Source of the DNA: Dioscorea cayenensis subsp. rotundata
Taxonomy: Eukaryota > Streptophyta > Magnoliopsida > Dioscoreales > Dioscoreaceae
Reading direction: 5' to 3'
DNA length: 64,000 bases
NCBI RefSeq assembly: GCF_009730915.1
Contig: NC_052489.1
Span: 26,653,916 to 26,717,915, forward strand
Below, piece by piece: positions 63,620 through 64,000 of this stretch. Within the stretch, counting starts at the first letter, position 1. Every line of letters starts with the position of its first letter. A model generated the notes under the pieces. That model was not told the DNA's origin. It did not search any database and saw nothing but the letters and a program-made list of their open reading frames with translations. Made by a program: the position numbers and the translations under genes.

Positions 63620-64000
63620 TCAAAAACAAAAATTAACCCGCCGTGACGATCCCCTTTGTCATGGACGCCGACTGCCCTCCCCTCCTTAAGTATGCGGGTA
63701 ACATACCTTAATCTGAGGTAAGGAACGTCTGTCTGCTGAAGTCGTGAACTTCTCACCCCAAAGTAATCTGCCGATAAACCGCATGACGCTAGGCCAAGAA
63801 TCGACGCTTCCTTGTTTTCGCATGGGGTTTCTATGTCGCGTGCACGAGTGAGTACTAGTTGTCACGACTGGCTGAACTCCATATCGCACACAAATGTCGA
63901 ATAGATTCCACTGCCGAGATATGCAAGTCGAGATTAGAATACCGATTTAAATACCAAGCAGTATATTAATCGGACATAATTAAAGAACTTACTATGTCCA
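63620..64000 (-). pseudogene. ULP1-like cysteine protease remnant in MULE copy B, cut by the window edge
   Basis: A minus-strand reading at 63889-63686 contains KQGSVDSWPSVMRFIGRLLW and continues GEKF; another frame supplies YVTRILKEGRA. In ULP1/C48 proteases the catalytic Cys sits in a Q-x(n)-DCG context. Here the bases at the DCG site (63794-63802) read Asp-Ser-Trp, as one-base shifts of DCG would. Upstream lies the same intron boundary as in copy A. The His...Asp part lies beyond 64000. Confidence 0.6.

Larger units (their letters stand above)
57734..64000 (+). mobile_element. Mutator-like element (MULE) copy B, cut by the window edge
   Basis: Starts ggggaaattactgttcaccc and is collinear with copy A for its whole visible length, same orientation, about 24.3 kb downstream. 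Differences from A: a 630-bp hAT-like insertion at 57874-58503, a ~110-bp copied transposase fragment at about 58690-58800, one rather than two units of the 38.3-38.8 kb repeat, and many private small indels. The right terminal repeat is beyond 64000. Confidence 0.85.

Noticed and set aside
1-64000. CRISPR arrays, operons, riboswitches and phage genes
   Set aside because: The window is plant nuclear DNA with spliced genes; no spaced identical repeats or prokaryotic gene order were seen.

Overview
This is a gene-dense stretch of a plant nuclear genome. The DNA is AT-rich, the genes are split by many short GT-AG introns, and the families are land-plant ones: a Kelch-PP1 phosphatase of the BSL class, a NODULIN HOMEOBOX (NDX) gene and a long-chain prenyl diphosphate synthase. 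I cannot name the species. A flowering plant is near certain; a non-grass monocot is only a guess.

Left part (1-33.4 kb) holds five genes whose exons join cleanly. XPD/UVH6 (minus, 3' end beyond the left edge) and NDX (plus) diverge from a 0.96 kb spacer. A class-I.5-like lipase/hydrolase (plus) and BSL1 (minus) converge tail to tail. A Tas-like aldo-keto reductase (minus) follows.

At 33.46 kb a Mutator-like element (MULE copy A) begins, about 170 bp upstream of the reductase start codon. It runs to a run of exactly 1000 N (39,695-40,694). Right of the gap lie three genes that all carry small frame-breaking lesions: a metallo-beta-lactamase-fold hydrolase (minus), a JAC1/auxilin-like gene with no J domain (plus), and a solanesyl-type prenyl diphosphate synthase (minus). 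A second MULE (copy B) starts at 57.73 kb in the same orientation and runs off the right edge.

Both MULE copies have a broken MuDR-type transposase on the plus strand and, converging on it from the minus strand, a broken gene that I read as a ULP1/C48-type cysteine protease. MULEs carrying such a domain belong to the known KAONASHI-type class. Two non-autonomous hAT-like elements of one family, each with an 8-bp target duplication, lie at 51.09-52.00 kb and inside MULE copy B; MULE copy A supplies the empty site for the second.

The clearest anomaly is that lesions are uneven. Genes left of the gap read cleanly, whereas every gene right of it, and both MULEs, carry many 1-2 base indels, often in homopolymers or next to CG/CNG. 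This could be real decay or residual long-read error, and raw-read support would decide it.
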